DNA of 64,000 bases. Origin: Roseovarius sp. A-2. GTDB taxonomy: Bacteria; Pseudomonadota; Alphaproteobacteria; Rhodobacterales; Rhodobacteraceae. Positions 15,784-24,093 of the stretch are shown here, one piece after another. The stretch is taken from contig NZ_BDIY01000001.1 in NCBI RefSeq assembly GCF_002072155.1, positions 372,001 to 436,000 on the forward strand, written 5' to 3'. The translations under genes were made by a program, and so were the position numbers. Below the pieces are notes generated by a model, which saw only the letters and a program-made list of their open reading frames with translations, did no database searches and had not been told where the DNA came from. How positions within the stretch are numbered: position 1 is the first letter of the stretch; each line of letters starts with the position of its first letter.

Positions 15784-16746
15784 ATGAATATCACCTTGCG
15801 ACAACTCACCTATTTCAAGGCGCTGAGCGAGCAGCGCAATTTCGGGCGTGCGGCGGAGGCGGTGAACATCTCGCAACCCGCGCTCTCTGTGCAGATCCGC
15901 GAAATGGAGGCGGCGCTTGGCGCGAAACTGGTGGAGCGGCGGGCCCGCGACGTGGTGCTGACGCCATTCGGGCGGCGCATCCTGGATCACGCCTGCCGCG
16001 TGCTGGACGAAATGCAGGGTCTGGCCGAGGCCGCGCGCTGGCAAGGCGGGCTGGCGGGGCGGCTGTCGCTCGGGATCATTCCGACGATTGCGCCCTATAT
16101 CCTGCCCGGCGTGCTCGAGGTGCTGCGCAGCCGTGACATTTCGCTCGATGTGCAGGTGCGCGAGGCGCGCACCGAGCAGCTGATCGCCGAGGTGCAGAGC
16201 GGTCAGCTCGATGCTGCGATCATGGCGTTGCCGGTGCCTGCCGACGGGCTGGAGGCGCGGGCGCTGTTCAAGGACCGGTTCCTGGTGGCGGGCAGCACGG
16301 CGCGACTGGCGGCTCTTGGACAGGGGGCGGAGGCGCTGCGCCCGATGTCGCTGACGCATAGCCCGCTGTTGCTGCTGGAAGATGGCCATTGCCTGACCGA
16401 TCAGGTGCTGGAGGTCTGCGGGCGGGGCCGCGGCCATGCGCAGATCGACATGGGCGCGTCATCGCTGGGCACGTTGTCGCGGCTGGTGGCGGCGGGGTTC
16501 GGCCTGACGCTGATGCCGGAACTGGCGGCGGCGACCGAATCGCGGGCCGCGCCGGGGATGCAATTGCGCCGTTTTGCGTCGCCGGAGCCCTATCGCGAGG
16601 TCGCGCTGGTGCGGCGGGCGAGCACGGAGGACGCCAGTTGGTTCGGGGAATTGTCCGATCTGTTGGGAACGGTCGGCGGCGGATTGGTCACACAGGCGCG
16701 CGATGCCAGCGAGGCGGCCCGCACCAAGGGTGACGCGGGCCTTTGA
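15784..16746 (+). CDS. oxyR: OxyR-type hydrogen peroxide-responsive LysR regulator
   Basis: 320 aa LysR-type protein with an N-terminal winged HTH ('NFGRAAEAVNISQPALSVQI', about residues 19-38). OxyR identity rests on the redox pair in 'LLLLEDGHCLTDQVLEVC': Cys203 and Cys212 are 9 residues apart, exactly as Cys199/Cys208 in E. coli OxyR, and the surrounding residues match. Oxidation to a disulphide should switch on peroxide defence genes. No katG, ahpC or dps adjoins it; the divergent neighbour is a VIT-type metal transporter. The ATG start has only a weak upstream purine run. Confidence that it is a true OxyR is high. Confidence 0.92.
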   Translation: MNITLRQLTYFKALSEQRNFGRAAEAVNISQPALSVQIREMEAALGAKLVERRARDVVLTPFGRRILDHACRVLDEMQGLAEAARWQGGLAGRLSLGIIPTIAPYILPGVLEVLRSRDISLDVQVREARTEQLIAEVQSGQLDAAIMALPVPADGLEARALFKDRFLVAGSTARLAALGQGAEALRPMSLTHSPLLLLEDGHCLTDQVLEVCGRGRGHAQIDMGASSLGTLSRLVAAGFGLTLMPELAAATESRAAPGMQLRRFASPEPYREVALVRRASTEDASWFGELSDLLGTVGGGLVTQARDASEAARTKGDAGL

Positions 16747-16820
16747 CACTTGGAACACTCACTCACAAGCGATGGCACTCGTTACCCGTATTGCATGCAC
16801 CGGAATGCGGCCTTGCATCA

Positions 16821-16850
16821 CTGGCACTCACCATCACCATGACTTATACT
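16821..16850 (+). promoter_or_regulatory. Candidate promoter of lipA
   Basis: CTGGCA (16821-16826), an 18-base spacer and a good TATACT (16845-16850), 37 bases before the GTG start of lipA. The ribosome binding site GGGGA is at 16876-16880. Confidence 0.45.
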
Positions 16851-16887
16851 AAAGAGACCTTACCAAATCATTCGCGGGGAAAAATTC

Positions 16888-17832
16888 GTGCGCGATCTCA
16901 AACTGCCCGCCGGGCGCCACCCCGAAAAGGCGCATCGGCCCGACAATGCCCAACCGAAGAAACCCGACTGGATTCGCGTCAAGGCGCCGACCAGCAAGGG
17001 CTATTTCGAGACCCACAAGATCATGCGCGAGCACAAGCTGGTGACGGTCTGCGAAGAGGCGGGATGCCCCAATGCGGGCGAATGCTGGGCGCAGGGGCAC
17101 GCCACGATGATGATCATGGGCGAAATCTGCACCCGGGGCTGCACGTTTTGCAACGTCGCCACCGGCAAGCCGCAGGCGCTAGATGTATTCGAGCCGGGGC
17201 GCGTGGCGGACGGGGTGCAAAAGCTGGGGCTGAATCACGTTGTGATCACCAGTGTCGACCGTGACGATCTGGAAGATGGCGGCGCGGAACATTTCGCCCA
17301 GACCATCCGAGCGATCCGGCACCGCACGCCCGGCACCACGATCGAGATCCTGACGCCGGATTTCCTGCATTGCGACGACAGCGTGCTGGAGACGGTGGTG
17401 GCGGCGAAACCGGATGTGTTCAACCACAACCTCGAGACCGTGCCGGGCCTTTATCCATCGGTGCGTCCCGGGGCGCGCTACTTCCACAGCTTGCGGCTAT
17501 TGCAGCGGGTAAAGGAGCTTGATCCGACGATGTTCACCAAGTCGGGGATCATGGTCGGACTGGGCGAGGATCGGCAGTCGGTGCATCAGGTGATGGATGA
17601 CATGCGCGCGGCGGGCGTGGATTTCCTGACTATCGGACAATATCTGCAACCGACGCCCAAGCATCACGTTCTGGACCGGTTCGTGCACCCGGATGAATTC
17701 GCGGCCTATGAAAAGGCAGCCTATGGCAAGGGGTTTTTGATGGTGTCGGCCACGCCGCTGACGCGGTCAAGCTATCACGCGGGCGATGATTTTGCGCGCC
17801 TGCAGGCGGCGCGCAACGCCAAGCTGGCGTAA
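16888..17832 (+). CDS. lipA: Lipoyl synthase
   Basis: 314 aa. A radical SAM enzyme that inserts two sulphur atoms into protein-bound octanoyl groups to make lipoate for 2-oxoacid dehydrogenases and the glycine cleavage system. Both iron-sulphur sites are present: the auxiliary cluster Cys55, Cys60 and Cys66 in '[12 protein letters not shown]', and the radical SAM Cys81, Cys85 and Cys88 in 'CTRGCTFC'. The C-terminal '[12 protein letters not shown]' provides the conserved serine region. It starts at GTG with GGGGA 7 bases upstream. Monocistronic as far as seen, ending before a terminator. Confidence 0.97.
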   Translation: MRDLKLPAGRHPEKAHRPDNAQPKKPDWIRVKAPTSKGYFETHKIMREHKLVTVCEEAGCPNAGECWAQGHATMMIMGEICTRGCTFCNVATGKPQALDVFEPGRVADGVQKLGLNHVVITSVDRDDLEDGGAEHFAQTIRAIRHRTPGTTIEILTPDFLHCDDSVLETVVAAKPDVFNHNLETVPGLYPSVRPGARYFHSLRLLQRVKELDPTMFTKSGIMVGLGEDRQSVHQVMDDMRAAGVDFLTIGQYLQPTPKHHVLDRFVHPDEFAAYEKAAYGKGFLMVSATPLTRSSYHAGDDFARLQAARNAKLA

Positions 17833-17884
17833 GCGGGGTTAGGGCAGGAGGGGGCGCTGCCCCCGTCGCCTGACGGCGACTCCC

Positions 17885-17909
17885 CCGGAATATTTCCGGC
17901 AAGATGAAG
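17885..17909. repeat. Dispersed intergenic repeat, copy B (diverged)
   Basis: CCGGAATATTTCCGG (17885-17899), a perfect palindrome, followed by CAAGATGAAG. The arrangement (ATATTT, then a short gap, then AAGATGAAG) is a diverged relative of the GAGTATTTTTGGCCAAGAAGA pattern at 10586, 43162 and 52081. It lies between lipA and its terminator. Confidence 0.3.
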
Positions 17910-17918
17910 CGGATGCAG

Positions 17919-17949
17919 AAAGGGCCGGTCGTGGTGACCGGCCCTTTTT
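17919..17949. terminator. Bidirectional terminator between lipA and the DUF882 gene
   Basis: GGGCCGGTC (17922-17930) and GACCGGCCC (17936-17944) form a perfect 9-bp stem with a 5-base loop, flanked by AAA on the left and TTTTT on the right, so it can stop transcription on both strands between the convergent genes. Confidence 0.9.
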
Positions 17950-17968
17950 GTTGTCGTATGGTTTGGGT

Positions 17969-18538
17969 TCAGCGGCCCCAGGTACGTACCGGACCGCAAT
18001 CCATGTGGACGAAGTTGGAGCCGGAATATTTGCCGACACCGCCGCCGCCGCAGGCCACGCCCGCGCGGTAGATCTGGCTGACCGATCGGCTTCCGAGACG
18101 CAGATCGGCGGCCTCGCCGATCAGGTGGCGGGAATTCTTGGCCACTCCGCGCGAGCGCGAGCGCAGCATCGCGTTGGTCTTGGGGCTGCGATAGCCGCTG
18201 AGCAGGGTGTAGGGCTCGCTCGCGTCAAGCAGGTTGTGGCTGGCGGCCATGATATCGATGGTGCGGGTGTCAATCACCTTGATGTCGTTCGTGCGCCAGT
18301 CGCGCATGAAGAGCGTGATCTCGTTGAGCGCCTCGCGGATATATTCGCCCTCGATCCAGTAGATTGTATCGAGCCGTTCACCGGTGCGTGGCGAAACCAT
18401 GCGCAATCGTCGAATATCGCCGGCGCCGCGCAGGAAGCCTGCAGCCAGGCTGAATGTCGGAGCTGCGGTGAGCGCCGTGGCCGCGAATGCGGTGAGTATC
18501 CCACGGCGAGAGATGCCAGTCGAGCTGAATTCTGTCAT
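17969..18538 (-). CDS. DUF882 / peptidase M15-like protein with Tat signal
   Basis: 189 aa. A twin-arginine signal is visible at residues 7-32 ('TGISRRGILTAFAATALTAA'), as in many members of this family. The C-terminal domain (about 105-189) fits the YcbK/MepK-like D,D-peptidase fold: 'LLSGYRSPKTNAML', 'SRHLIGEAADLRL' with the His/Asp pair, and 'SNFVHMDCGPVRTWG' with the HxD-like zinc site. The homologous MepK cleaves L,D-cross-links in peptidoglycan. It is divergent from an L,D-transpeptidase, which makes such links; the pairing suggests coordinated wall remodelling. The function is inferred from family and context. Confidence 0.88.
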   Translation of the reverse strand: MTEFSSTGISRRGILTAFAATALTAAPTFSLAAGFLRGAGDIRRLRMVSPRTGERLDTIYWIEGEYIREALNEITLFMRDWRTNDIKVIDTRTIDIMAASHNLLDASEPYTLLSGYRSPKTNAMLRSRSRGVAKNSRHLIGEAADLRLGSRSVSQIYRAGVACGGGGVGKYSGSNFVHMDCGPVRTWGR

Positions 18539-18842
18539 GTTTTCAAGCGCCTGTCCCGTCGCCTACCTGATGGCCGCTGTCCCGCGACCTTCGATTTCAT
18601 CCCCAGATGCCCGGATTGTATGACATAACGAGAATCATCAACCAAGCCCCCAATTGACATATTGCGTGAGGATCAAGTCATTTCGGCGGGATTTCGCGCA
18701 TGCGTGCCCGGATGTGACCGATTTGCGCATAGCGTGCCCCGCGCGCGACAGTCTCACGCGGATATGCTTGAATGTGACACCAAAAGGTTAGGAAAAAATT
18801 GAGGTTGGACCGTGTTCCTGATTAAATCAGAAGAAGGAAGCC
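18539..18842. promoter_or_regulatory. 304-base divergent intergenic region with palindrome CTGATTAAATCAG
   Basis: No gene is seen here. Near the right end, TTGAGG (18799-18804), a 17-base spacer and TTAAAT (18822-18827) could serve the L,D-transpeptidase gene. The -10 lies inside a perfect 13-base palindrome, CTGATTAAATCAG (18818-18830), an operator candidate. Transcription from there would begin about 27 bases before the ATG at 18861. A TTGACA (around 18653-18658) has no good partner. The DUF882 gene promoter on the other strand was not identified. Confidence 0.35.
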
Positions 18843-20465
18843 GTGAATTGTGAGGGTATTATGATCGGGTCGTTGTCACGTAGACTGTTTACTGCTGTCC
18901 TGGCGTGTTTTGTCATGACGGGCGCGGGCGGGCAGGCCGCCGAGCCGCGCAGCATGGCCTTTCGTCAGGCCGTGGCCGAGGCGGCGGCGCAGGACCGCGA
19001 TCTGGCTGCCTATTACCGCGACACCGACTATCGCCCGCTCTGGACTGGCGAGGGAGAGGCGGATCGCGCGCGGCGCGCGGCGCTGGTGCGAACTCTCGCC
19101 AATGCCGGGCTGCACGGCCTGCCCGAGGCGCGCTACGATCTCGACGGATTGATGTCGCAGATGGTGGCGGCCCGCTCGCTGCGTGACCTTGGGATGATCG
19201 AGGTGGCGTTGAGCCGGGCATATCTGGATTATGCGCGCGATGTGCAGTCCGGCGTGCTTGAGCCCGCACGCGTTATCGGCGATATCAAGCGCGAGGTGAC
19301 GGACCGTGCGGCGACAGAGTATCTGACCGAGGTCGCATCGGATGCGCCGATCAGGGTGATGCGGGCACTGCCGCCCAGGACAAATGAATACGCCCGGCTG
19401 ATGAAGGAGAAGTTGCGCCTCGAGCGTCTGATCGAGGAGGGCGGCTGGGGACCTGCGGTTCAGGCCGAAAAACTTTCGCCCGGCGATGGCGGGGCTGCGG
19501 TGATCGCGCTGCGTAACCGTCTGGTGGCGATGGGCTATCTGCGGCGCAGCGCCAGCAGCCAGTACGATGGCACCATCCAGACCGCCGTGCAGGATTTCCA
19601 GCGCGATCACGGGCTGGAGACTGACGGTGTTGCCGGTCCCTCGACGCTGAGCGCACTGAATCGCAGCGCCGCCGAGAGGCTGCAAGCGGTGATCGTCGCG
19701 ATGGAGCGCGAGCGCTGGCTGGCGCGGGATCGGGGTGCGCGGCATGTGCTGGTCAACCTCACCGATTTCAGCGCGCGCATTCTCGACGACGACGCAGTGA
19801 CCTTCCAGACCCGCGCCGTCATCGGCAAGAATTCAGGTGACCGACGCAGCCCGGAATTTTCCGATGAAATGGAGCACATGGTGGTCAATCCCACCTGGCA
19901 TGTGCCGCGCTCGATCGCCGTCAAGGAATACCTGCCGCAGATGCAGCGCAATCCGAATGCTGCGGGGCATCTCAAGCTCTACAATCGCAACGGTCGCGAG
20001 GTCAGCCGGGGCGCGGTCAATTTCGGGGCATATAACGCGCGCAATTTCCCCTTCGCGATCAAGCAGCCGCCTTCACAGCGCAACGCGCTCGGGCTGGTGA
20101 AGTTCATGTTCCCCAACAAGTACAACATCTACCTGCACGACACACCGCAAAAGGCGCTGTTCGACCGCGAAAAGCGGGATTTCAGCCACGGCTGCATCCG
20201 CCTGCAGCAGCCGTTTGATTTCGCCTATGAGTTGCTGTCGCCGCAGGAGGCGGATCCGGAGGGATATTTCCATTCAGTGCTCGGCACCGGACGCGAAACC
20301 TATGTGCAGCTGGAGCAGCATGTGCCGGTGCATATCATCTATCGTACCGCCTTCACGCAGGCGCAGGGGCGTGTGCAATACCGCGATGACGTCTATGACC
20401 GTGATGCGCTGATCTGGGAGGCGTTGCGCAAGGCAGGGGTTTCTCTGGCGGCGGTTCAGAGCTAA
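18843..20465 (+). CDS. L,D-transpeptidase with peptidoglycan-binding domain (YcbB/LdtD type)
   Basis: 540 aa from a GTG with AAGGAAG upstream; an alternative ATG at 18861 also has GAGGG and gives a cleaner signal peptide ('SRRLFTAVLACFVMTGAGG'). Domains in order: export signal, N-terminal helical scaffold (about 35-200), a PG_binding_1 domain around residues 215-275 ('LSPGDGGAAVIALRNRLVAM', 'VQDFQRDHGLETDGVAG'), then a YkuD catalytic domain ending 'RDFSHGCIRLQQP' with nucleophile Cys451 and the upstream His in 'NIYLHDTP'. It forms 3-3 cross-links in peptidoglycan, periplasmic. lpxD follows 27 bases later, so co-transcription with envelope lipid genes is likely. Confidence 0.93.
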   Translation: MNCEGIMIGSLSRRLFTAVLACFVMTGAGGQAAEPRSMAFRQAVAEAAAQDRDLAAYYRDTDYRPLWTGEGEADRARRAALVRTLANAGLHGLPEARYDLDGLMSQMVAARSLRDLGMIEVALSRAYLDYARDVQSGVLEPARVIGDIKREVTDRAATEYLTEVASDAPIRVMRALPPRTNEYARLMKEKLRLERLIEEGGWGPAVQAEKLSPGDGGAAVIALRNRLVAMGYLRRSASSQYDGTIQTAVQDFQRDHGLETDGVAGPSTLSALNRSAAERLQAVIVAMERERWLARDRGARHVLVNLTDFSARILDDDAVTFQTRAVIGKNSGDRRSPEFSDEMEHMVVNPTWHVPRSIAVKEYLPQMQRNPNAAGHLKLYNRNGREVSRGAVNFGAYNARNFPFAIKQPPSQRNALGLVKFMFPNKYNIYLHDTPQKALFDREKRDFSHGCIRLQQPFDFAYELLSPQEADPEGYFHSVLGTGRETYVQLEQHVPVHIIYRTAFTQAQGRVQYRDDVYDRDALIWEALRKAGVSLAAVQS

Positions 20466-20468
20466 ACA

Positions 20469-20492
20469 CCACCTCGGCGAAAGAGGTGGCGC
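20469..20492 (+). promoter_or_regulatory. Hairpin sequestering the lpxD ribosome binding site
   Basis: CCACCTC (20469-20475) pairs perfectly with GAGGTGG (20483-20489) over a 7-base loop. The right arm is the Shine-Dalgarno sequence of lpxD, three bases before its ATG; the left arm mimics the 16S anti-SD. In the mRNA the stem would block lpxD initiation unless opened by ribosomes finishing the upstream gene (stop at 20463-20465). Confidence 0.5.
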
Positions 20493-21584
20493 ATGAGCTT
20501 CAGCATTGAGCAGGTGGCCACGGCGCTCGGCGCTCAGGCGTTTGGTGCCCTGGATCTTGTGGTCGACGGCGTGGCCGAACCGGCAGGTGCGGGACCACGC
20601 GATCTCGCGCTTGCGATGCGGCTCGATTATGCCGGGGACCTGCGACAGGGACAGGCCCGCGCGGCGCTGCTCTGGTTTGGGGCCGACTGGCAGGCGCTCG
20701 GGCTCGAGGCCGCGATCCTCGCCCCGCGTCCGCGTCATGCGCTTGCCGGGCTGACCCGGATGTTCGATCCCGGGCAGGGCTGGGATCTGGGCGTTCACCC
20801 TACAGCGGTGATTCATTCCGAGGCGCAGCTTGGTCGTGACGTGTCGGTCGGTCCGCTCTCGGTGATCAGCAGCGGCGCGCAGATCGGCGACGGATCGATC
20901 ATCGGGCCGCAGTGCTTTGTCGGGAATGATGCGGTGCTGGGTGCGGCGGCTTTCCTGCGCGAGGGGGTGCGGATCGGCGCGCGCGTGTACATCGGGGCGC
21001 GGTTCATCGCGCAACCCGGCGCGGTTGTTGGCGGCGACGGCTTTTCCTACGCCACGCCCGAGGTGTCGCATGTCGAGGTGGGCCGCGACACGCTCGGGCA
21101 GGGCGGCGCGGGCACGGCGCAAAGCTGGGACCGTATCCATTCCCTGGGCGGTGTCCGCATCGGCGACGATGTGGAGCTTGGGGCCAATTGTACCATCGAC
21201 CGGGGCACTATCCGCGACACGGCCGTGGGCGATGGCACCAAGATCGACAACCTCGTGATGATCGGCCATAACGTGACTATCGGGCGCGACTGCCTGATCT
21301 GTGGCCATGTCGGAATTGCCGGGTCGGTGCGGATCGGCGATCATGTGGTCCTGGGCGGCAAGACCGGCGTGTCAGATAATGTGCGCATCGGCGACAACGT
21401 GATCACCGGCGGTGGCACCATTGTTCTGTCGAATATACCCTCGGGTCGGATGATGCTGGGCTATCCGGCCATGCCGATCGACAGGGCGGTTGCCAGCTTC
21501 AAGGGGGTCCGGCGTCTGAAAAGATTGTTTCAGGATGTCGCCGACCTTAAAAAAACAGTTACAGACCCGACGCAAAAGACCTGA
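20493..21584 (+). CDS. lpxD: UDP-3-O-(3-hydroxyacyl)glucosamine N-acyltransferase
   Basis: 363 aa, normal LpxD length. Adds the second 3-hydroxyacyl chain to UDP-acyl-glucosamine from acyl-ACP in lipid A synthesis. An N-terminal uridine-binding domain (about 1-100) is followed by left-handed beta-helix hexapeptide repeats (about 100-330), including the family segment '[18 protein letters not shown]', whose His is the catalytic base, and '[20 protein letters not shown]'. Unlike the usual bamA-skp-lpxD-fabZ-lpxA arrangement, it lies between an L,D-transpeptidase and an acyl carrier protein with a ketosynthase, so it may be a second or relocated lpxD. Its ribosome binding site is buried in a hairpin. 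Confidence 0.94.
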   Translation: MSFSIEQVATALGAQAFGALDLVVDGVAEPAGAGPRDLALAMRLDYAGDLRQGQARAALLWFGADWQALGLEAAILAPRPRHALAGLTRMFDPGQGWDLGVHPTAVIHSEAQLGRDVSVGPLSVISSGAQIGDGSIIGPQCFVGNDAVLGAAAFLREGVRIGARVYIGARFIAQPGAVVGGDGFSYATPEVSHVEVGRDTLGQGGAGTAQSWDRIHSLGGVRIGDDVELGANCTIDRGTIRDTAVGDGTKIDNLVMIGHNVTIGRDCLICGHVGIAGSVRIGDHVVLGGKTGVSDNVRIGDNVITGGGTIVLSNIPSGRMMLGYPAMPIDRAVASFKGVRRLKRLFQDVADLKKTVTDPTQKT

Positions 21585-21622
21585 AATCGGCCGCAAGGCC
21601 AGCAGTGAGAAAGACCCTAGCC

Positions 21623-21883
21623 ATGAGCAGCATTCAGGACCGTGTCATCCGAATCATCGCCGAACAGGCGGTGCTGGAACCCTCAGACGTCACCCTCGAC
21701 AGCACGTTGGAGGATCTGGGCATCGACAGCCTCGGCCTCGTCGAGAGCATCTTTGCCATCGAGGAGGCGTTCGACATCTCGGTGCCGTTCAACGCCAACG
21801 AGCCGTCGCAGAGCGACTTCGACATTTCCTCGGTGCGCAGCATCGTCGCCGGGATCGAACGGCTGATTGCGGAGCAGTCATGA
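21623..21883 (+). CDS. Acyl carrier protein (specialised, AcpXL-like length)
   Basis: 86 aa from the ATG at 21623; the frame opens at 21605 but GAGAAAG favours the later start. The phosphopantetheine site is Ser36 in 'EDLGIDSLGLVESIFAIEEA'. It has an insertion before the last helix ('NANEPSQSDFDISSV'), making it longer than the 77-80-aa housekeeping AcpP and closer to dedicated carriers such as rhizobial AcpXL. Its stop overlaps the start of the ketosynthase (ATGA), so the two are translationally coupled and almost certainly act together. Position right after lpxD suggests acyl chains for lipid A or another envelope lipid; this is inference. Confidence 0.92.
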   Translation: MSSIQDRVIRIIAEQAVLEPSDVTLDSTLEDLGIDSLGLVESIFAIEEAFDISVPFNANEPSQSDFDISSVRSIVAGIERLIAEQS

Positions 21884-23112
21884 AGCGGGTGGTCATTACC
21901 GGGGCTGGCACGATCAACGCTCTGGGCCATGACGTGCCCGCCACGCTCGAGGCGATGCGCGAAGGCCGCTGCGGCATCGGTGATCTGGAGTTTCGCGACG
22001 TCGAACGGCTGTCGATCCGCATCGGCGCTCAGGTCAGAGATTATGATCCAGAGACCGAGTTCAACCGGCAGCAACTAGCGCTTTATGACCGGTTCACGCA
22101 GTTCACGCTGATCGCCGCACGGCAGGCGATCGCGCAGGCGGGGCTCAATTTCAACGGCGAGTTGGCGGCGCGGGCGGGGGTGATCCTGGGCAATTCGGGC
22201 GGCGGCATGACCACGCTCGACGAGAATTACCGTTCGGTTTACGAGGAGGGCAAGAACCGCGTGCATCCCTTCGTGGTGCCCAAGCTGATGAACAACGCCG
22301 CCGCCTCGCACCTGTCGATGGAGTTCAACCTCAAGGGCCCGTCCTTTACTGTCTCCACCGCCTGTGCGTCGTCAAATCACGCGATGGCGCAGGCGTTTCA
22401 GATGGTGCATGGCGGGATCACCCCGGTGATGGTGACGGGGGGGTCTGAATCGATGCTGTGCTTTGGCGGGGTCAAGGCGTGGGAGGGCCTGCGTGTGATG
22501 AGCCGCGATGCCTGCCGCCCGTTCTCAGCCAATCGCAACGGCATGGTGCAGGGCGAGGGGGCGGCGATCTTCGTCTTCGAGGAGTTGGAACATGCCCGCA
22601 AGCGGGGGGCCGAGATTCTGGCCGAGGTGGCGGGGTTCGCCATGACCTCGGATGCCTCGGACATCGTGATGCCCTCGAAGCAGGGTGCCGCGCGGGCCAT
22701 CCAGGGGGCGCTGCGCGATGCCCGGATCAACCGCGAGGAGGTGGGCTATATCAACGCCCACGGCACCGGCACGGCCGCCAATGACAAGACCGAGAGTGCT
22801 GCGGTCGCGGATGTGTTCGGCGTGCATGCCGACACGCTGATGATCTCGTCGACCAAGTCGATGCATGCGCATCTGATTGGCGGCACCGGGGCGGTGGAAT
22901 TGCTGGCGTGCATCATGGCACTGCGCGACGGGATTGTCGCACCCACCATTGGCTATGAGGAGCCGGACCCGGAATGCGCGCTTGACGTGGTGCCCAACGT
23001 GGCGCGCGAAGCGCGGGTCGAGGTCGCGCTCAGCAATGCCTTTGCCTTTGGTGGGTTGAATGCGGTGCTGGCGTTGCGGCGGTTCGGGGCGGGGGCCTTG
23101 TGCAACCCTTGA
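21880..23112 (+). CDS. Beta-ketoacyl-ACP synthase, KAS II/FabF-like
   Basis: 410 aa from the ATG at 21880, which overlaps the ACP stop. A condensing enzyme with a complete Cys-His-His triad: Cys162 in 'TVSTACASSNHA', His294 in 'NAHGTGTAANDK', and His331 in 'TKSMHAHLIGG' with Lys326. The last segment reads HAHLIGG instead of the usual TGHLLG, and 'NAHGTGT' replaces 'NAHGTST', so it differs from housekeeping FabF. Pairing with its own carrier protein resembles the rhizobial AcpXL-FabF system for very-long-chain lipid A acyl groups, but no LpxXL acyltransferase or dehydrogenase lies beside it. The product cannot be stated. Confidence 0.9.
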   Translation: MKRVVITGAGTINALGHDVPATLEAMREGRCGIGDLEFRDVERLSIRIGAQVRDYDPETEFNRQQLALYDRFTQFTLIAARQAIAQAGLNFNGELAARAGVILGNSGGGMTTLDENYRSVYEEGKNRVHPFVVPKLMNNAAASHLSMEFNLKGPSFTVSTACASSNHAMAQAFQMVHGGITPVMVTGGSESMLCFGGVKAWEGLRVMSRDACRPFSANRNGMVQGEGAAIFVFEELEHARKRGAEILAEVAGFAMTSDASDIVMPSKQGAARAIQGALRDARINREEVGYINAHGTGTAANDKTESAAVADVFGVHADTLMISSTKSMHAHLIGGTGAVELLACIMALRDGIVAPTIGYEEPDPECALDVVPNVAREARVEVALSNAFAFGGLNAVLALRRFGAGALCNP

Positions 23113-23203
23113 GGTGCAGCACCAAAGCGCGGCTCAACTCTCAAACTGCAATGTCGGCTCAGAATTCGACCCATCTCCCCACGTGACGTGGCGCCCGGCC
23201 TCT

Positions 23204-24010
23204 TCAAATTGCGCGGGCCATGGAATCGCGTGCCGCGGTCCTGCCGCGCAGTGCCGAGGGGCTCTGACCGGTGTGATGCAGGATGAAGCGCGAGAAATAG
23301 GCGGCGCTGCCGAAGCCGAGGCTGGCAGCGATCTGGCCCACCGGCAACTCATTGGCCTCAAGCAGGTCGCGCGCCGCGTGCAGGCTGCGTTCGGTCAGCA
23401 TGTCGGCGGCTGTGAGACCCGAGACTTGCTTGCAGACCCGCGTTAGATGGGTCGGCGTCACGCCGAGTGCCCGGGCATAGACTGCCATCGATCGCCCGTT
23501 CTGGAAATCGCGTTCGATCAGGGCGGCATAGGCGCGCACCAGCCGTTCTCCCGCCGTCGCGCGTTCGGTTTCCTGATGGTCGATCATGGCGCGCCGCAGC
23601 CAGACGCTGACCAGATTGGCCTCGGCATTGAGCGCCTCATCCATAAAGGGGCGGTGGCTGTTCTGTTCGCGCTGCATCGCCTCGAAGATCGCCGTCAACT
23701 CGTTCTGGCGCGCGACATCGCGGATGCGCAGATGCTGCGGCCCGTCGGGCATTGGCACGGCCCCGCCCGAGGGCACCTCGCAGACCAGACCAAAGCCGGA
23801 TTTGCCAAGTTCGAGCGAGAACATCGTGCCTGCCGGAATGGCCAGCGCATTATGCACGCCTAAGCCACGCCTGACCCCCTCAATCACCGCGATGCCCTGC
23901 CCGCGGGTGATCCAGACAAGCGCGTGATGCGGACAGGAGTGTTGCAGCGCGGCGCGCCAGTCGACACCTTTCGCCCATTGCACCACGGTCATGACTTGCG
24001 CGTGTGGCAT
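23204..24010 (-). CDS. AraC-family transcriptional regulator
   Basis: 268 aa. The C-terminal double HTH of the AraC/XylS type spans about residues 160-258: 'SMAVYARALGVTPTHLTRVC' is the first helix-turn-helix and 'LPVGQIAASLGFGSAAYFSR' the second, ending in the conserved 'FILHHTGQSPSALRG'. The N-terminal half looks like a cupin ligand-binding domain ('ALVWITRGQGIAVIEGVRRG'). Target and ligand are unknown; neighbours (ketosynthase, miaA) give no clue. It is convergent with the ketosynthase gene; the 91-base gap between them holds no clear terminator. It is followed on the minus-strand upstream side by the divergent end of miaA. Confidence 0.9.
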   Translation of the reverse strand: MPHAQVMTVVQWAKGVDWRAALQHSCPHHALVWITRGQGIAVIEGVRRGLGVHNALAIPAGTMFSLELGKSGFGLVCEVPSGGAVPMPDGPQHLRIRDVARQNELTAIFEAMQREQNSHRPFMDEALNAEANLVSVWLRRAMIDHQETERATAGERLVRAYAALIERDFQNGRSMAVYARALGVTPTHLTRVCKQVSGLTAADMLTERSLHAARDLLEANELPVGQIAASLGFGSAAYFSRFILHHTGQSPSALRGRTAARDSMARAI

Positions 24011-24093
24011 ATGGCGGATTTCCCGAGAATAGTCGCGTTTGGACTAGTCTTCGCACGATTTCGCCGCGATGTCAGGGAAAAACTGCGAAAAAT

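Noticed and set aside
16822..16840. TGGCAC upstream of lipA as a sigma-54 promoter
   Set aside because: No GC/TTGC element follows at the required 5-base spacing; a vegetative -10 (TATACT) fits better.
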